Source: an uncultured Elusimicrobia bacterium (GTDB lineage Bacteria > Elusimicrobiota > Elusimicrobia > Elusimicrobiales > Elusimicrobiaceae). From it: a DNA stretch of 64,000 nucleotides. The translations under genes were made by a program, and so were the position numbers. Shown here one piece after another: positions 10,072 to 18,369 of the stretch (position 1 is its first letter; each line of letters opens with the position of its first letter). Where the stretch lies: contig CAMECJ010000001.1 in assembly GCA_945913025.1 (NCBI GenBank), forward strand, positions 1-64,000, read 5' to 3'. The notes below the pieces were generated by a model. That model did no database searches, was not told the origin of the DNA, and saw nothing but the letters and a program-made list of their open reading frames with translations.

Positions 10072-10886
10072 AACGTATAAAGCACAATGTAATAAAATAA
10101 CGGCGCAAGCAGGAGGTACGAGTCAAAGCGGTCCAAAAAGCCGCCGTGGCCCGGGAGTAAATTGGAAGAATCTTTTACGCCCGTGGAGCGTTTAAGGACG
10201 GATTCAGCAAGGTCGGACACTTGGCCGACAACCGCGATCAAAAGACCCATTGTAACGGCTTCTTTGACGGAAAACAACGTGGACAAAAACAAGTGCCGCA
10301 TGAAGACGGCTCCGCCCACAGCCAAGATAGTCCCGCCGACGGAGCCTTCCCACGTTTTTTTCGGGCTGACTTCCTGATTTAATTTGTGGCGGCCCAAAAA
10401 ACGTCCGCAGAAATATGCGCCGGAATCGGAAATCCAGACGGTGACCATCATAAAAATCGTCAGATATTCGCCGTAGGTGGGAATGGCGCGCAGGTTGATT
10501 AAATGTGCCAAAGACCACGGAATTAAAAATACGCCGGTAAACGTATTGCAGACGCGTTCCCACGAGCGTTTGGGGGTAAGCACTTCAATAAAAAGCACGC
10601 CGAAAATAACAATGCTTACGGAAAGCGGATATAGATTGTCGGGCAGCGAAAAACCGGAAATTTCAGCGCGGCCCAGTATGGCGACTACTGCCATTAAGAG
10701 GCCGAAAAGCATTAAGCTTACCGGATGAACCGGCTTTTTTCCGGCGGTAAGCGCCAAGCCGTATTCGTATAAGCACAGCAGGATTACACAGCCCACAAAA
10801 GCCATATAAACCACGCCGCCGAAATGAATAGCGGCCAATACAACGGGAATCCCAATCAGGGCGGTTAAAATTCTGGGTAATAGCAT
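10068..10886 (-). CDS. cdsA: Phosphatidate cytidylyltransferase (CDP-diglyceride synthase)
   Basis: 272 residues with eight or so membrane helices. The family signature near the C-terminus is seen as SDLAESVLKRSTGVKDSSNLLPGHGGFLDRFDSYL, split by the catalytic Asp region, and SDSGAYFCGRFLGRHKL lies upstream. It makes CDP-diacylglycerol for phospholipid synthesis. There is no ribosome binding site; instead TAAAAT (10898-10893) lies 6 bases before the ATG, suggesting a leaderless transcript starting here, separate from the AlkD-like gene upstream. Confidence 0.95.
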   Translation of the reverse strand: MLLPRILTALIGIPVVLAAIHFGGVVYMAFVGCVILLCLYEYGLALTAGKKPVHPVSLMLFGLLMAVVAILGRAEISGFSLPDNLYPLSVSIVIFGVLFIEVLTPKRSWERVCNTFTGVFLIPWSLAHLINLRAIPTYGEYLTIFMMVTVWISDSGAYFCGRFLGRHKLNQEVSPKKTWEGSVGGTILAVGGAVFMRHLFLSTLFSVKEAVTMGLLIAVVGQVSDLAESVLKRSTGVKDSSNLLPGHGGFLDRFDSYLLLAPLFYYIVLYTL

Positions 10887-10927
10887 ACTACTATTTTACT
10901 ACATTTGCGCGCGTACGGGGGAAACGG

Positions 10928-11641
10928 TTATTTGCGGGTGGAAATCATCGCTTTGATTTTGGGGCTGTTTAGTTCCCACAGGGCGTTGTTAGCCACCCAG
11001 CGGGCGGATTTATTTTCTTCGTACAGATCCAAAATTTCGTGCGCACAGGCGACGGCTTTAGGCGTCAGGCGCGGATTTTTCTTGCCGATATTGCGCAAGG
11101 CCCAGTTGACGGCTTTATATACCATCGGACGTGCGTCTGCGGCGTGGTTTTTGATCAGCGGCAGCAGTTTAACCAGTTCTTCGTCCGTCGTTTTGGCGCG
11201 CGGCAGCGCAAGCGAGCAGAGCACGGCAAAACCCGCGCGGCGGACAAATTCTTCTTCCCGCTTAATCCACCGTTCGGCCAGTTTAAGGGGATTTTTTACT
11301 TTGGAGAAAAGGTTGTTGGCGCAGAGGTCGCAAATATCCCAAGAGTTGAGCTCCGCCGCCCATTCGTCCAGTTTTTCGCGCGTCATTTGGGCGGGATCAG
11401 CCAGCATAGACGCCATAATGCGCGCTTCGTGAATCCGGCTGGCCCACAGCGCGTCGGCCAGTTCCTGATCCGGACGGGGCAGCCCTTTTACAATTTGTCT
11501 AAGCGTGGTAACAGGTGTGCCGACGGCCAGTTCCGTTTGAATGCCGAAGCGGGCGGACATCTGCGTTTTAAATGCGGGCGAAGCGTGGCGTTTAATGCGG
11601 TTGACCAGTTCTTCGGCGCGCGCGCGGGTAACAGGATTCAT
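10928..11641 (-). CDS. AlkD-like DNA alkylation repair protein
   Basis: 237 residues from ATG 11641, with GGAGG 8 bases upstream; the in-frame TTG at 11656 is inside that site and rejected. The protein is made of helical HEAT-like pairs with Trp/Arg-rich features typical of AlkD (LADALWASRIHEARIMASML, ELNSWDICDLCANNLF, KLAERWIKREEEFVRRAGFAVL). The family removes bulky or cationic alkylated bases without base flipping. It begins one base after uppS stops, so it is an insertion of a repair gene into the otherwise standard uppS-cdsA order. Confidence 0.88.
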   Translation of the reverse strand: MNPVTRARAEELVNRIKRHASPAFKTQMSARFGIQTELAVGTPVTTLRQIVKGLPRPDQELADALWASRIHEARIMASMLADPAQMTREKLDEWAAELNSWDICDLCANNLFSKVKNPLKLAERWIKREEEFVRRAGFAVLCSLALPRAKTTDEELVKLLPLIKNHAADARPMVYKAVNWALRNIGKKNPRLTPKAVACAHEILDLYEENKSARWVANNALWELNSPKIKAMISTRK

Positions 11642-11642
11642 C

Positions 11643-12341
11643 TTACAAACCTCCAAAACGGCGGGTACGCGCGCGGTACGCGTCCAGCGCTTTGTTAAAT
11701 TCTTCTTCGGTAAAATCGGGCCACAAAACGGACGTAAAATAAAATTCGCTGTACGCCGCCTGCCATAATAAAAAGTTGGAAAGTCGTTCTTCTCCGGACG
11801 TGCGGATAATCAATTCCGGATCCGGCAAATCGGGTTGGTAGAGGCGGGCTTGAATGTCCTGTATGGTTACATTGGTTTTCCCTTCGGCAATGAGTGTGTT
11901 GACGGCGTGCGTGATTTCCTGCCGCGCCCCGTAATTAAGGGCCAGATTAAGTGTCAGCCCCGTATTTTGGGCGGTGGCAGAAACAGCGTAATCTATTTTT
12001 TTGAGTACACCGGCGGGAAGCGGTTCCCGCTCTCCGCTGACCCATAAACGAATATTGTTTTTGGCGGCGTCTTTAGTATAACGATCCAAGGTTTGTTCCA
12101 AGAGCTTCATCAGCCCGTCAATTTCGTCTTGCGGACGGATCCAATTCTCGGTGGAAAACGCGTAAAGCGTTAAAAATTTTACGCCCGCTTTTTGCGCGGC
12201 TTTGAGTGTGCGTTCAACGGCTTTGGCACCGGCATTGTGCCCGGCCGAACGCGGCAGACGCCGTTCTTTGGCCCAGCGGCCGTTGCCGTCCATAATAATA
12301 GCTATGTGGCGGGGGGTGGAATTGGGTAAATTGTCGGACAT
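11643..12341 (-). CDS. uppS: Undecaprenyl diphosphate synthase
   Basis: 232 residues from ATG 12341. The longer open frame to 12569 encodes Arg/Lys-rich sequence derived from an intergenic repeat and is not family-like. The cis-prenyltransferase motifs are clear: HIAIIMDGNGRWAK, GHNAGAKAVERTL, LTLYAFSTENW, LNYGARQEI, DPELIIRTSGEERLSNFLLWQAAYSEFYF. It makes the C55 lipid carrier for peptidoglycan and glycans from the IPP supplied through dxr and ispG. No ribosome binding site is seen; TAAAAT ends 7 bases before the ATG, suggesting a leaderless start. Confidence 0.96.
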   Translation of the reverse strand: MSDNLPNSTPRHIAIIMDGNGRWAKERRLPRSAGHNAGAKAVERTLKAAQKAGVKFLTLYAFSTENWIRPQDEIDGLMKLLEQTLDRYTKDAAKNNIRLWVSGEREPLPAGVLKKIDYAVSATAQNTGLTLNLALNYGARQEITHAVNTLIAEGKTNVTIQDIQARLYQPDLPDPELIIRTSGEERLSNFLLWQAAYSEFYFTSVLWPDFTEEEFNKALDAYRARTRRFGGL

Positions 12342-12414
12342 AATAGATATTTTAGCTTTTTTGGCGGCGTTTGTGCTGTCCGCACGCTGCGGGAATTTGT
12401 TGTTTTTCCCTGTC

Positions 12415-12525
12415 ATCCTGAACTGACGCTTTTTCCTCTTGGCGTCACCCCGTAAAGTTGTAATACGGGATCTGCGGTTATAAAACAAGGAATAGATTCC
12501 GTATAAAGACCTTACGGAATGACAC
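12415..12525. repeat. Dispersed intergenic repeat (CCCGTAAAG / ACGGAATGAC module)
   Basis: Contains GTCATCCTGAACTGACG, CCCGTAAAGTTGTAATACGGG and ATTCCGTATAAAGACCTTACGGAATGAC-type palindromic pieces. The same order is seen again at 62255-62335 directly in front of another pilin. It is the leader region of the next pilin-like gene. Confidence 0.7.
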
Positions 12526-12546
12526 TTATAGTTAGGAGAAAACAAA

Positions 12547-13338
12547 ATGAAAGAATTATTTGCCGTCATTCTGAATTTATTTCAGAATCCAGTTGTTAAT
12601 AAATCCCATAACAAGGGGTTTCCCTTAATCGAATTGTTGGTTGTCGTTCTAATTATAGGCATATTGTCCGCAGTGGCGCTGCCGCAGTATGAAAAGGCGG
12701 TAGAAAAGAGCCGCGCAACGGAAGCGATACAAAATATGTCTTTATTAAAAAAGCAAATTGATTTGTATATTTTAAGTAATGGGTATCCCAGTACGGGGCG
12801 TGTCTTGTATCCGGACTTTGCGGATGTAACGCTTCCTGTTCCTCTCAACGATTATGGAGGTATGCGTAGTAAAAATTTTTGGTATTGGTCTTTTATTGAT
12901 CCTATTTTGAACCGTTGGGGTATAAATACTCCGATGCTGAGTTATAGAAAGAAATATCCCTGCCCATTCAAAGGGCAGGGATATTTCTTTGGAATCAGCA
13001 GCTTAAATCTTCATAATTTCGGCTTCTTTGTTTTTTATCACCTGATCAATTTTGGCGATATGCGCATCCGTGGCTTTCTGCACGTCGGTTTCGTAGCGTT
13101 TCAAATCGTCCTCGGTAATTTCGGCCGCTTTCTGGGCTTTTTTAAGTTTTTCCAAAACGTCGCGGCGTTCGTTGCGTACAGCCACTTTGAAATCTTCGCT
13201 CATTTTGGAAATGTTTTTGGCCAGCTGTTTGCGGCGGTCTTCCGTCATAGAAGGCAGCGTAATGCGGATGACTTTGCCGTCGTTTACGGGGCTTGCGCCG
13301 AGGTCAGCCTTTTGCAAGGCTTTATCAATATCGTTTAA
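12547..13338 (+). pseudogene. Truncated pilin-like gene with repeat-derived leader, reading into antisense frr
   Basis: AGGAG precedes ATG 12547. The leader is 24 residues instead of the usual few because repeat sequence encoding VILNLFQNP is inserted just after ATGAAAG; then comes [25 protein letters not shown] (with Pro in place of the usual Thr after Phe) and about 90 pilin-like residues. From about 12948 the frame passes through the frr terminator hairpin and continues to 13338 as the complement of frr, which is not credible protein. The natural C-terminal domain and stop therefore appear lost. It may be a silent remnant, or it may make a pilin with an aberrant tail. Confidence 0.65.
12948..12990 (-). 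terminator. Terminator of frr
   Basis: An 18-base perfect stem (AAAGAAATATCCCTGCCC and its complement) with a 7-base loop, ending in T-rich sequence on the minus strand. Confidence 0.9.
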
Positions 13339-13566
13339 GGAAGAAATATCCCATGGTTGCACTTCCAATGTTTTGGCGTCCAATATATTGATGACGGCCA
13401 TTTGTTTAATCGGGGTGGGGGTGCCGTAATAGTCTACGCGGATGTTTTCCAACAGTCCTGCGCTGGCGCGGCCGGTGCGGATAGTGGCCAAGTCGCGCTC
13501 CAAGCGGGCGACGTGTTCGGCCATACAGGTTTTGGTTTTGCTCAGTAAATTGGTAATCCCTTCCAT
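13003..13566 (-). CDS. frr: Ribosome recycling factor
   Basis: 187 residues, the usual length. RTGRASAGLLENIRVDYYGTPTPIKQMA, DAKTLEVQPWD and the C-terminal helical LKRYETDVQKATDAHIAKIDQVIKNKEAEIMKI are the family signatures. It splits post-termination ribosomes with EF-G. GAGGAA precedes the ATG. The usual pyrH-frr-uppS order is interrupted upstream by an uncharacterised gene and downstream by the pilin remnant on the opposite strand. Confidence 0.97.
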   Translation of the reverse strand: MEGITNLLSKTKTCMAEHVARLERDLATIRTGRASAGLLENIRVDYYGTPTPIKQMAVINILDAKTLEVQPWDISSLNDIDKALQKADLGASPVNDGKVIRITLPSMTEDRRKQLAKNISKMSEDFKVAVRNERRDVLEKLKKAQKAAEITEDDLKRYETDVQKATDAHIAKIDQVIKNKEAEIMKI

Positions 13567-13676
13567 AGTTTCCTCTTTAAATGAAGTGTTTTTTAAATTA
13601 TAGCAATTTTCCGCGCAGGGTGGTTTGGCAAAAAATTCTTTACGGTTTTGCCGGAAGATTTTGCGGATTTAACGGT

Positions 13677-14765
13677 TTATGGTTTGAATACCACCCGTTT
13701 TTGCAGCGGACAATAGCCGTTAAAAATCATACATACGTCCGGCGCAAGTTTAGGCCCCGGCAGCTTGCGGAACGGTTTTCCGTCTATAAAAAGCAGGCCG
13801 TCTTGCACCATCCACGGGCCGTTGGTTTCGCCCATATCGTTGCCGTCCGGATAATGAACATACGGTTTTTTGGGGAAGAAATAGTATTTATCCAGCACTT
13901 TTCCGTTTTTATCCTGTTTCGTCAGGCGGATTGAATTGCTGCTGTCAAACCGGAAGGTCAGGCTGTTTCGCTCATTATCATAATCCGTGGCGCGGGCGAG
14001 TTGGCCGTCAGCATAATACCGTTCCGACAGCAGGTGGCCGAGCGGGCTTTTTTGCGTAACGGTAATGGACGATCCCCACTGGTTTAATTGGTAGGCGGTT
14101 TGTCCGTCTTTTGTTTGGCAAAAATAAGGCGCGCCATTTTCAAAAAACGCGCAGAATCCTTTTGCTCCGGTCCGGCAAGTAAAACTTTGCAGGTTTTCGG
14201 CGGGAAATACGGATCCTTCGCACGGGCCTTCCGTCCATTCATTGTCCGTGTCCGGTGTGATGGGTTCCGGCATGGGGACTTCTTGCGGAATATTATCCAA
14301 GCGGCGCCGCCACATCCTGTCCAGCGTTTCTTTATACGACTGTATTTTTCTTGTCAATTCTTGTTGGGAAATTTCTCCTTTGGCAAGTTGTTGGGTAAAA
14401 TAGTTCATCCCCGCCGCATACGCACCCCCGCGCGTGAAAGCGTTTTTATTGAGGCCCCAAACAGTTTTCAGGTGCGATTCATCTTGAAAAAACGGTTTCA
14501 ATTCTTCCAATTCCAGACGGGTTAAGGCTTCTTCGTCCAGTTGTGCGGAGGTAGAGTCGTTTGAGGGCGGAATGTCCGCAGGGGTTTGTGTTGCGGGCTT
14601 GGCGGAGATTTGTTTTTGTTCCGTTTCCGTGATTTTTTGCGCGGGGGCCTCCGCCGGAGATTCATGTTGGCGGAGAACATTGGTAAGCAACAGGCAAAGT
14701 CCTCCCATTCCCGTAAAGAGAAGTAGGAGGAGCGTGATAAAAATTCGTTTTTTCAGTATATCCAT
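13677..14765 (-). CDS. Single-pass membrane-anchored periplasmic protein of unknown function
   Basis: 362 residues. A short basic start (MDILKKR) and one hydrophobic helix (about 8-29) anchor the protein; then a Pro/Thr/Gln-rich linker (35-75), a helical region (77-160) and a C-terminal part with Cys pairs (EGPCEGS, FTCRTGAKGFC, FCQTK) and repeated short beta-like units (GQTAYQLN, GHLLSERYYADGQLARATDY) reminiscent of MORN or YD-type strand repeats. I do not recognise the family. The gene lies between pyrH and frr, with the pyrH terminator immediately upstream, so its expression may depend on read-through; no separate promoter is obvious. Confidence 0.7.
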   Translation of the reverse strand: MDILKKRIFITLLLLLFTGMGGLCLLLTNVLRQHESPAEAPAQKITETEQKQISAKPATQTPADIPPSNDSTSAQLDEEALTRLELEELKPFFQDESHLKTVWGLNKNAFTRGGAYAAGMNYFTQQLAKGEISQQELTRKIQSYKETLDRMWRRRLDNIPQEVPMPEPITPDTDNEWTEGPCEGSVFPAENLQSFTCRTGAKGFCAFFENGAPYFCQTKDGQTAYQLNQWGSSITVTQKSPLGHLLSERYYADGQLARATDYDNERNSLTFRFDSSNSIRLTKQDKNGKVLDKYYFFPKKPYVHYPDGNDMGETNGPWMVQDGLLFIDGKPFRKLPGPKLAPDVCMIFNGYCPLQKRVVFKP

Positions 14766-14769
14766 ATCT

Positions 14770-14803
14770 AAAAAGTGCCCGCCGTTTTGGCGGCGGGCGC
14801 AGG
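14770..14803 (-). terminator. Terminator after pyrH
   Basis: A GCCCGCCGCC/GGCGGGC stem with an AAAA loop followed by T-run on the minus strand. Confidence 0.75.
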
Positions 14804-14804
14804 T

Positions 14805-15533
14805 TTAATAAATAACGGTGCCGACTTCTTCCCCGCACAGGGCTTTTTTGATATTGCCTTTTGTATGCAGGTTAAATACTTGTACGGGAACTTTATTTTC
14901 CAGACACAGCGCGAGGGCAGCCGTGTCCATAAACTGGAGCTGTTTGGCGATAGCGTCCGCATACGTGATTTTGTGTATGAGTTTGGCGTCCGGATTTTTG
15001 CGCGGGTCGCTGTCGTACACGCCGTCTACTTGGGTGGCTTTTAACAGTACGTCGGCGTTAATTTCCGAGGCGCGCAGCGCGGCGGCGCTGTCGGTGGTAA
15101 AGAACGGGTTGCCGGTACCGCCCGCAAAAATAACGATGCGGCCTTTTTCCAAATGGCGTTCGGCTTTTCGTCGGACGAACGGTTCGGCCAGTTGGTAAAT
15201 GTTGATAGAGGTTAGCACGCGTGTCGGTACGCCGGCATCTTCCAGCGCGGACTGCAAGGCAAGCGCGTTGATAACGGTGGCAAGCATACCCATATTATCG
15301 GAATTGACGCGGTCGATAACGCCGCCGCCGTCGCGTACGCCGCGCCAGATGTTCCCGCCGCCTAGCACGATGGTCAGTTCGCAGTTGCCGCAGCGGTAAG
15401 CGTCGGCAATTTCTTCGGCGATTTCCTTTAACGCTTGCGGGTTAATGCCGCGGTGGCCTTCGGTAATCAAGGCCTCGCCGGACAGTTTTAACAGGACTCT
15501 TTTCTTTTTCGTTTGCTGGCAGCAGGGTTCCAT
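14805..15533 (-). CDS. pyrH: UMP kinase
   Basis: 242 residues from ATG 15533, where AAGGAG lies 6 bases upstream (the frame extends further but without such a site). KRVLLKLSGEAL, IVLGGGNIWRG, IFAGGTGNPFFTTDSAAALRA and LLKATQVDGVYDSDPRKNP are the amino-acid-kinase signatures. It phosphorylates UMP to UDP. Normal position between tsf and frr. Confidence 0.97.
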   Translation of the reverse strand: MEPCCQQTKKKRVLLKLSGEALITEGHRGINPQALKEIAEEIADAYRCGNCELTIVLGGGNIWRGVRDGGGVIDRVNSDNMGMLATVINALALQSALEDAGVPTRVLTSINIYQLAEPFVRRKAERHLEKGRIVIFAGGTGNPFFTTDSAAALRASEINADVLLKATQVDGVYDSDPRKNPDAKLIHKITYADAIAKQLQFMDTAALALCLENKVPVQVFNLHTKGNIKKALCGEEVGTVIY

Positions 15534-15683
15534 AAAGGTCTCCTTAAACATATATTTCAATTATTGTAGCACAAAAAATAAATAAAGCGGTGGTTTTTAT
15601 CAGCGGCTTTTTAAAGCCGTCTTTAAAACGGAATATTTGGAGCTTACAGACGCAGATACTTTTTTGCAGAAAAAGTATCACAT

Positions 15684-15717
15684 AAAAAAGGACCCCGCAA
15701 ACGCGGGGCCCTTTTTT
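15684..15717 (-). terminator. Terminator after tsf
   Basis: A GGACCCCGC/GCGGGGCCC stem with an AAAC loop, flanked by A and T runs. Confidence 0.85.
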
Positions 15718-15721
15718 AAAA

Positions 15722-16543
15722 CTAGAAGCGTACAAAGCGTACGACTTTAAGTTCGCAACCCAGTTTTTTGGATTCTTCGGCCAAGTAATCAGCAACGGTT
15801 TTTTTGTTGTCTTTAATGGTCGGCTGTTCCAAAAGGCAGTTTTCTTTGGCGAATTTTTTCACTTTACCGGGGAGCATTTTTTCAATGGCTTCGGCGGATT
15901 TGCCTTCGTTCTGCGCTTGGGTTTTGTAGATGTCAAGTTCGCGGTCAATAACTTCCTGCGGAATGTCTTTCGCGTCTACCCAGCCGCTCTGCATACCTAC
16001 GGTGTGCATCGCCAGGCCGCGGGCGATTTCTTTTACGGCATTCGTATCGGAGCAGGCGCCGGAGACGGCGAGTTCCAAAATGGAAGCTTTTTTGTTGTCA
16101 GAGTGAACATAGTAAGCCAGTACGGAACCTTCGGCCGGAGCCCAGTTAAAAGCGCCTTTCAAAGTGGTGTTTTCGCCAAATTTGGGGGCTTTTTCGGTGA
16201 TTTCGGCTTTGATGTGTTCGTCGGCCGCATAGTCTACGCCGGGGTGGGCGAGCACATAGCCGGTCAATTCTTCGGCGAGTTTGATGAAATCTTCGGTTTT
16301 GGCCACAAAGTCGGTTTCGCAGCCCAAATAGAGCATAGCTACGTTTTTACCGTCGGTTTTTACGCACACTCTGCCTTCTTTGGTTTCGCGTTCGGCGCGT
16401 TTGGCCATGGCGGCTAAACCTTTTTTGCGCAAGTAGACAATGGCTTGTTCCATATCGTTATTGCATTCGGCCAAGGCTTTTTTGCAATCCAGCATACCGG
16501 CGCCGGTTTTTTCTCTTAAAACTTTAATATCGTTTAAGGACAT
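15722..16543 (-). CDS. tsf: Elongation factor Ts
   Basis: 273 residues from ATG 16543 with AGGAG upstream; the longer open frame to 16609 is leader sequence. The N-terminal UBA-like part (VLREKTGAGMLDCKKALAE) and the TDFVA element in LGCETDFVAKTEDF, which contacts EF-Tu, are present. It recharges EF-Tu with GTP. It lies 68 bases behind rpsB and is certainly coexpressed. Confidence 0.97.
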   Translation of the reverse strand: MSLNDIKVLREKTGAGMLDCKKALAECNNDMEQAIVYLRKKGLAAMAKRAERETKEGRVCVKTDGKNVAMLYLGCETDFVAKTEDFIKLAEELTGYVLAHPGVDYAADEHIKAEITEKAPKFGENTTLKGAFNWAPAEGSVLAYYVHSDNKKASILELAVSGACSDTNAVKEIARGLAMHTVGMQSGWVDAKDIPQEVIDRELDIYKTQAQNEGKSAEAIEKMLPGKVKKFAKENCLLEQPTIKDNKKTVADYLAEESKKLGCELKVVRFVRF

Positions 16544-16611
16544 TTCTTTCTCCTGATATAGGTAAATCTGGGGGGAAGTTCCCGCGGGGGGAACTTCCCA
16601 TCGAAGCAAAG

Positions 16612-17667
16612 TTATTTGGCTTCTTCCGCGGCTTTTTCTTCCGCTGCGGCCGGAGCTTCTTCGGTTTTTACTTCTTCTTCAGCTTTGGCTTTTGCGGTTT
16701 TTTTGGTTCTGGCAGCGGGTTTTTTAGCGGCGGCTTTTTTCTTAGCGGCCGGTTTTTTTTCTTCAGCAGGGGCTTCTTCTTTCGCTTCTTCGGCCGCCGG
16801 TTCTTCGGTTTTGGCTTCTTGCGTTTCTTCGGCTTTTACCGCTTCCGGAGCGGGCGCTTCTTCCACCGTCACTTCTTGTGCGGCGGCAGGTTCAGCACTT
16901 TCGGCGGCGAGCATCGCAGATTCAAACGCTTGCGCCATTACCGGATTATCGGCGGTTTGGGTTTCGGCAGCTTTGACGGCTTCCGTTTCGGCTTTACCTT
17001 CCAAAATGGAATCGGCAATCGCGCTGCAGAAAAGCTTAATGGAGCGTGCGGCATCGTCGTTGCCGGGGACCGGAACGCTGATCATATCGGGGTCGGCGTT
17101 GGTGTCGCAGACGGCCACTACCGGAATACCCAAAGCGTAAGATTCGCGCACGGCTCCGGCGGTGTCCACCGGATCAATAACAAATACTACATCCGGCAAT
17201 ACTTTCATATCGCGGATTCCGCCCAACAATTTCTGCAAGCGGGCGAGTTCTTTGGACAAGCGGCTGGCTTCTTTTTTAGAGATGGCTTTAAACACGCCGG
17301 AAGCTTCCCATTTTTCCAATTCGTTCATCCGTTCGACGGATTTTTTAACGGTTTGGAAGTTGGTCAGCGTACCGCCGAGCCATTTTTCGTGGATGCAATA
17401 AGCGCCGCAGCGGGCAGCTTCGGATTGGATAGCTTCTTGGGCTTGTTTTTTAGTGCCGACGAACAAAAATTTGGAACCTTTTTTGCTTTCTTCTTTAATA
17501 AAAGCGCAGGCTTTTTTCAGTTCTTTGGCGGTTTTTTGTAAGTCTAAGATATGGACGCCGTTTCTTTCTCCGAAGATAAAGCGGCCCATTTTAGGATTCC
17601 AGCGGGAAGTCTGGTGCCCGAAATGCACGCCGGCTTCCAGCATGGCTTTCATAGATACGTTGCTCAT
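16612..17667 (-). CDS. rpsB: 30S ribosomal protein S2 with long acidic/basic tail
   Basis: 351 residues. The S2 core is standard ([45 protein letters not shown]-type segment as [43 protein letters not shown]). After about residue 235 an unusual extension of over 100 residues rich in Ala, Glu and Lys follows, including [20 protein letters not shown] flanked by EEAPAEE-type blocks. The tail is probably disordered. A TATAAT promoter and about 125 bases of leader precede the gene. Confidence 0.97.
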   Translation of the reverse strand: MSNVSMKAMLEAGVHFGHQTSRWNPKMGRFIFGERNGVHILDLQKTAKELKKACAFIKEESKKGSKFLFVGTKKQAQEAIQSEAARCGAYCIHEKWLGGTLTNFQTVKKSVERMNELEKWEASGVFKAISKKEASRLSKELARLQKLLGGIRDMKVLPDVVFVIDPVDTAGAVRESYALGIPVVAVCDTNADPDMISVPVPGNDDAARSIKLFCSAIADSILEGKAETEAVKAAETQTADNPVMAQAFESAMLAAESAEPAAAQEVTVEEAPAPEAVKAEETQEAKTEEPAAEEAKEEAPAEEKKPAAKKKAAAKKPAARTKKTAKAKAEEEVKTEEAPAAAEEKAAEEAK

Positions 17668-17798
17668 TATATTCTCCTGTGGCCTGCGCCTAAATTAAGG
17701 GAGTTCCCTCGGTGGCGCCGGCCGTTGGTGTCGTCGGGACAGGCTTTGATTTACAAACTTTTTCGCTCTCCCGCTCAAGTTACACCTTATATATTATA
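17668..17798 (-). promoter_or_regulatory. rpsB promoter and possible structured leader
   Basis: TATAAT on the minus strand at 17798-17793 is followed by about 125 untranslated bases containing GC-rich complementary stretches (GGCCGGCGCC, GGGAACTCCC) and a ribosome binding site AGGAG. Such leaders often carry S2 autoregulatory structures; here this is inference. Confidence 0.5.
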
Positions 17799-17803
17799 GC
17801 ATA

Positions 17804-17832
17804 AAAAACCGCGCTTATAAAAAGCGCGGTGT
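17804..17832 (-). terminator. Terminator of the 17849 gene
   Basis: A CCGCGCTT/AAGCGCGG stem followed by TTTTTT on the minus strand, immediately ahead of the rpsB promoter. Confidence 0.8.
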
Positions 17833-17848
17833 GGTAAAGGACGAAAAA

Positions 17849-18322
17849 CTAGAAGCGTCCGTTTACAATCACCATTACGGGGAACCAACCGTTCTTGGCG
17901 ATGTTGACCAAACCGATTTGAAGCCCGTTAATGTTTTTGACGTTGTTGACAAACCCGAGCTGCACGCCGTGCAGTTCGTCGGCCTGGTTGTACAAACCGA
18001 ACTGTACGCCTTTTAAGTAGCCGTCGCCGAAGTTTACGTAACCCAGCTGCGCGCCGGTAAAGCGGTCTGCGCGGGTGACGATGGCGGACTGAACGCCTTT
18101 TACCGTATCGGATTTGGCGTAAACAAGGTCCAACTGTACGCCGGAAACGGAGGCGGCGTCGGAACCGATACCGAAATCAATACCGGTAATTTCCTGCGTG
18201 TTAGCCGGAACGGCGAGGGCCAGTCTTTTACCCCACAGGGAGAGTTTTAAAACGCCGGTGTCTCCCGCAAAAGCAGGGCCGGCGCATACCGCTAAGGCTA
18301 ACAATACTGCCAGTTTTTTCAT
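17849..18322 (-). CDS. Secreted surface-repeat protein, paralogue 1
   Basis: 157 residues with a signal peptide (MKKLAVLLALAVCAGPAFA). The mature protein consists of short repeats of the form G-x-Q-x-G-x-x-N (GAQLGYVNF, GVQFGLYNQ, GVQLGFVNN, GLQIGLVNI), predicted as successive beta turns, and ends FPVMVIVNGRF. The pattern resembles the LA_2272-type surface-repeat family from memory. It is a close paralogue of the next gene. Function unknown; outer surface or periplasm is likely from the signal peptide. Confidence 0.75.
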   Translation of the reverse strand: MKKLAVLLALAVCAGPAFAGDTGVLKLSLWGKRLALAVPANTQEITGIDFGIGSDAASVSGVQLDLVYAKSDTVKGVQSAIVTRADRFTGAQLGYVNFGDGYLKGVQFGLYNQADELHGVQLGFVNNVKNINGLQIGLVNIAKNGWFPVMVIVNGRF

Positions 18323-18369
18323 ATTTTTGTCATCTCCTTATAAATATCCCGTTTGCACGGGAAAACGTG

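Noticed and set aside
16616-17140. Long plus-strand open frame opposite rpsB
   Set aside because: It is the complement of a biased Ala/Glu/Lys coding sequence, giving Ser/Ala/Phe low complexity; no ribosome binding site or family features.
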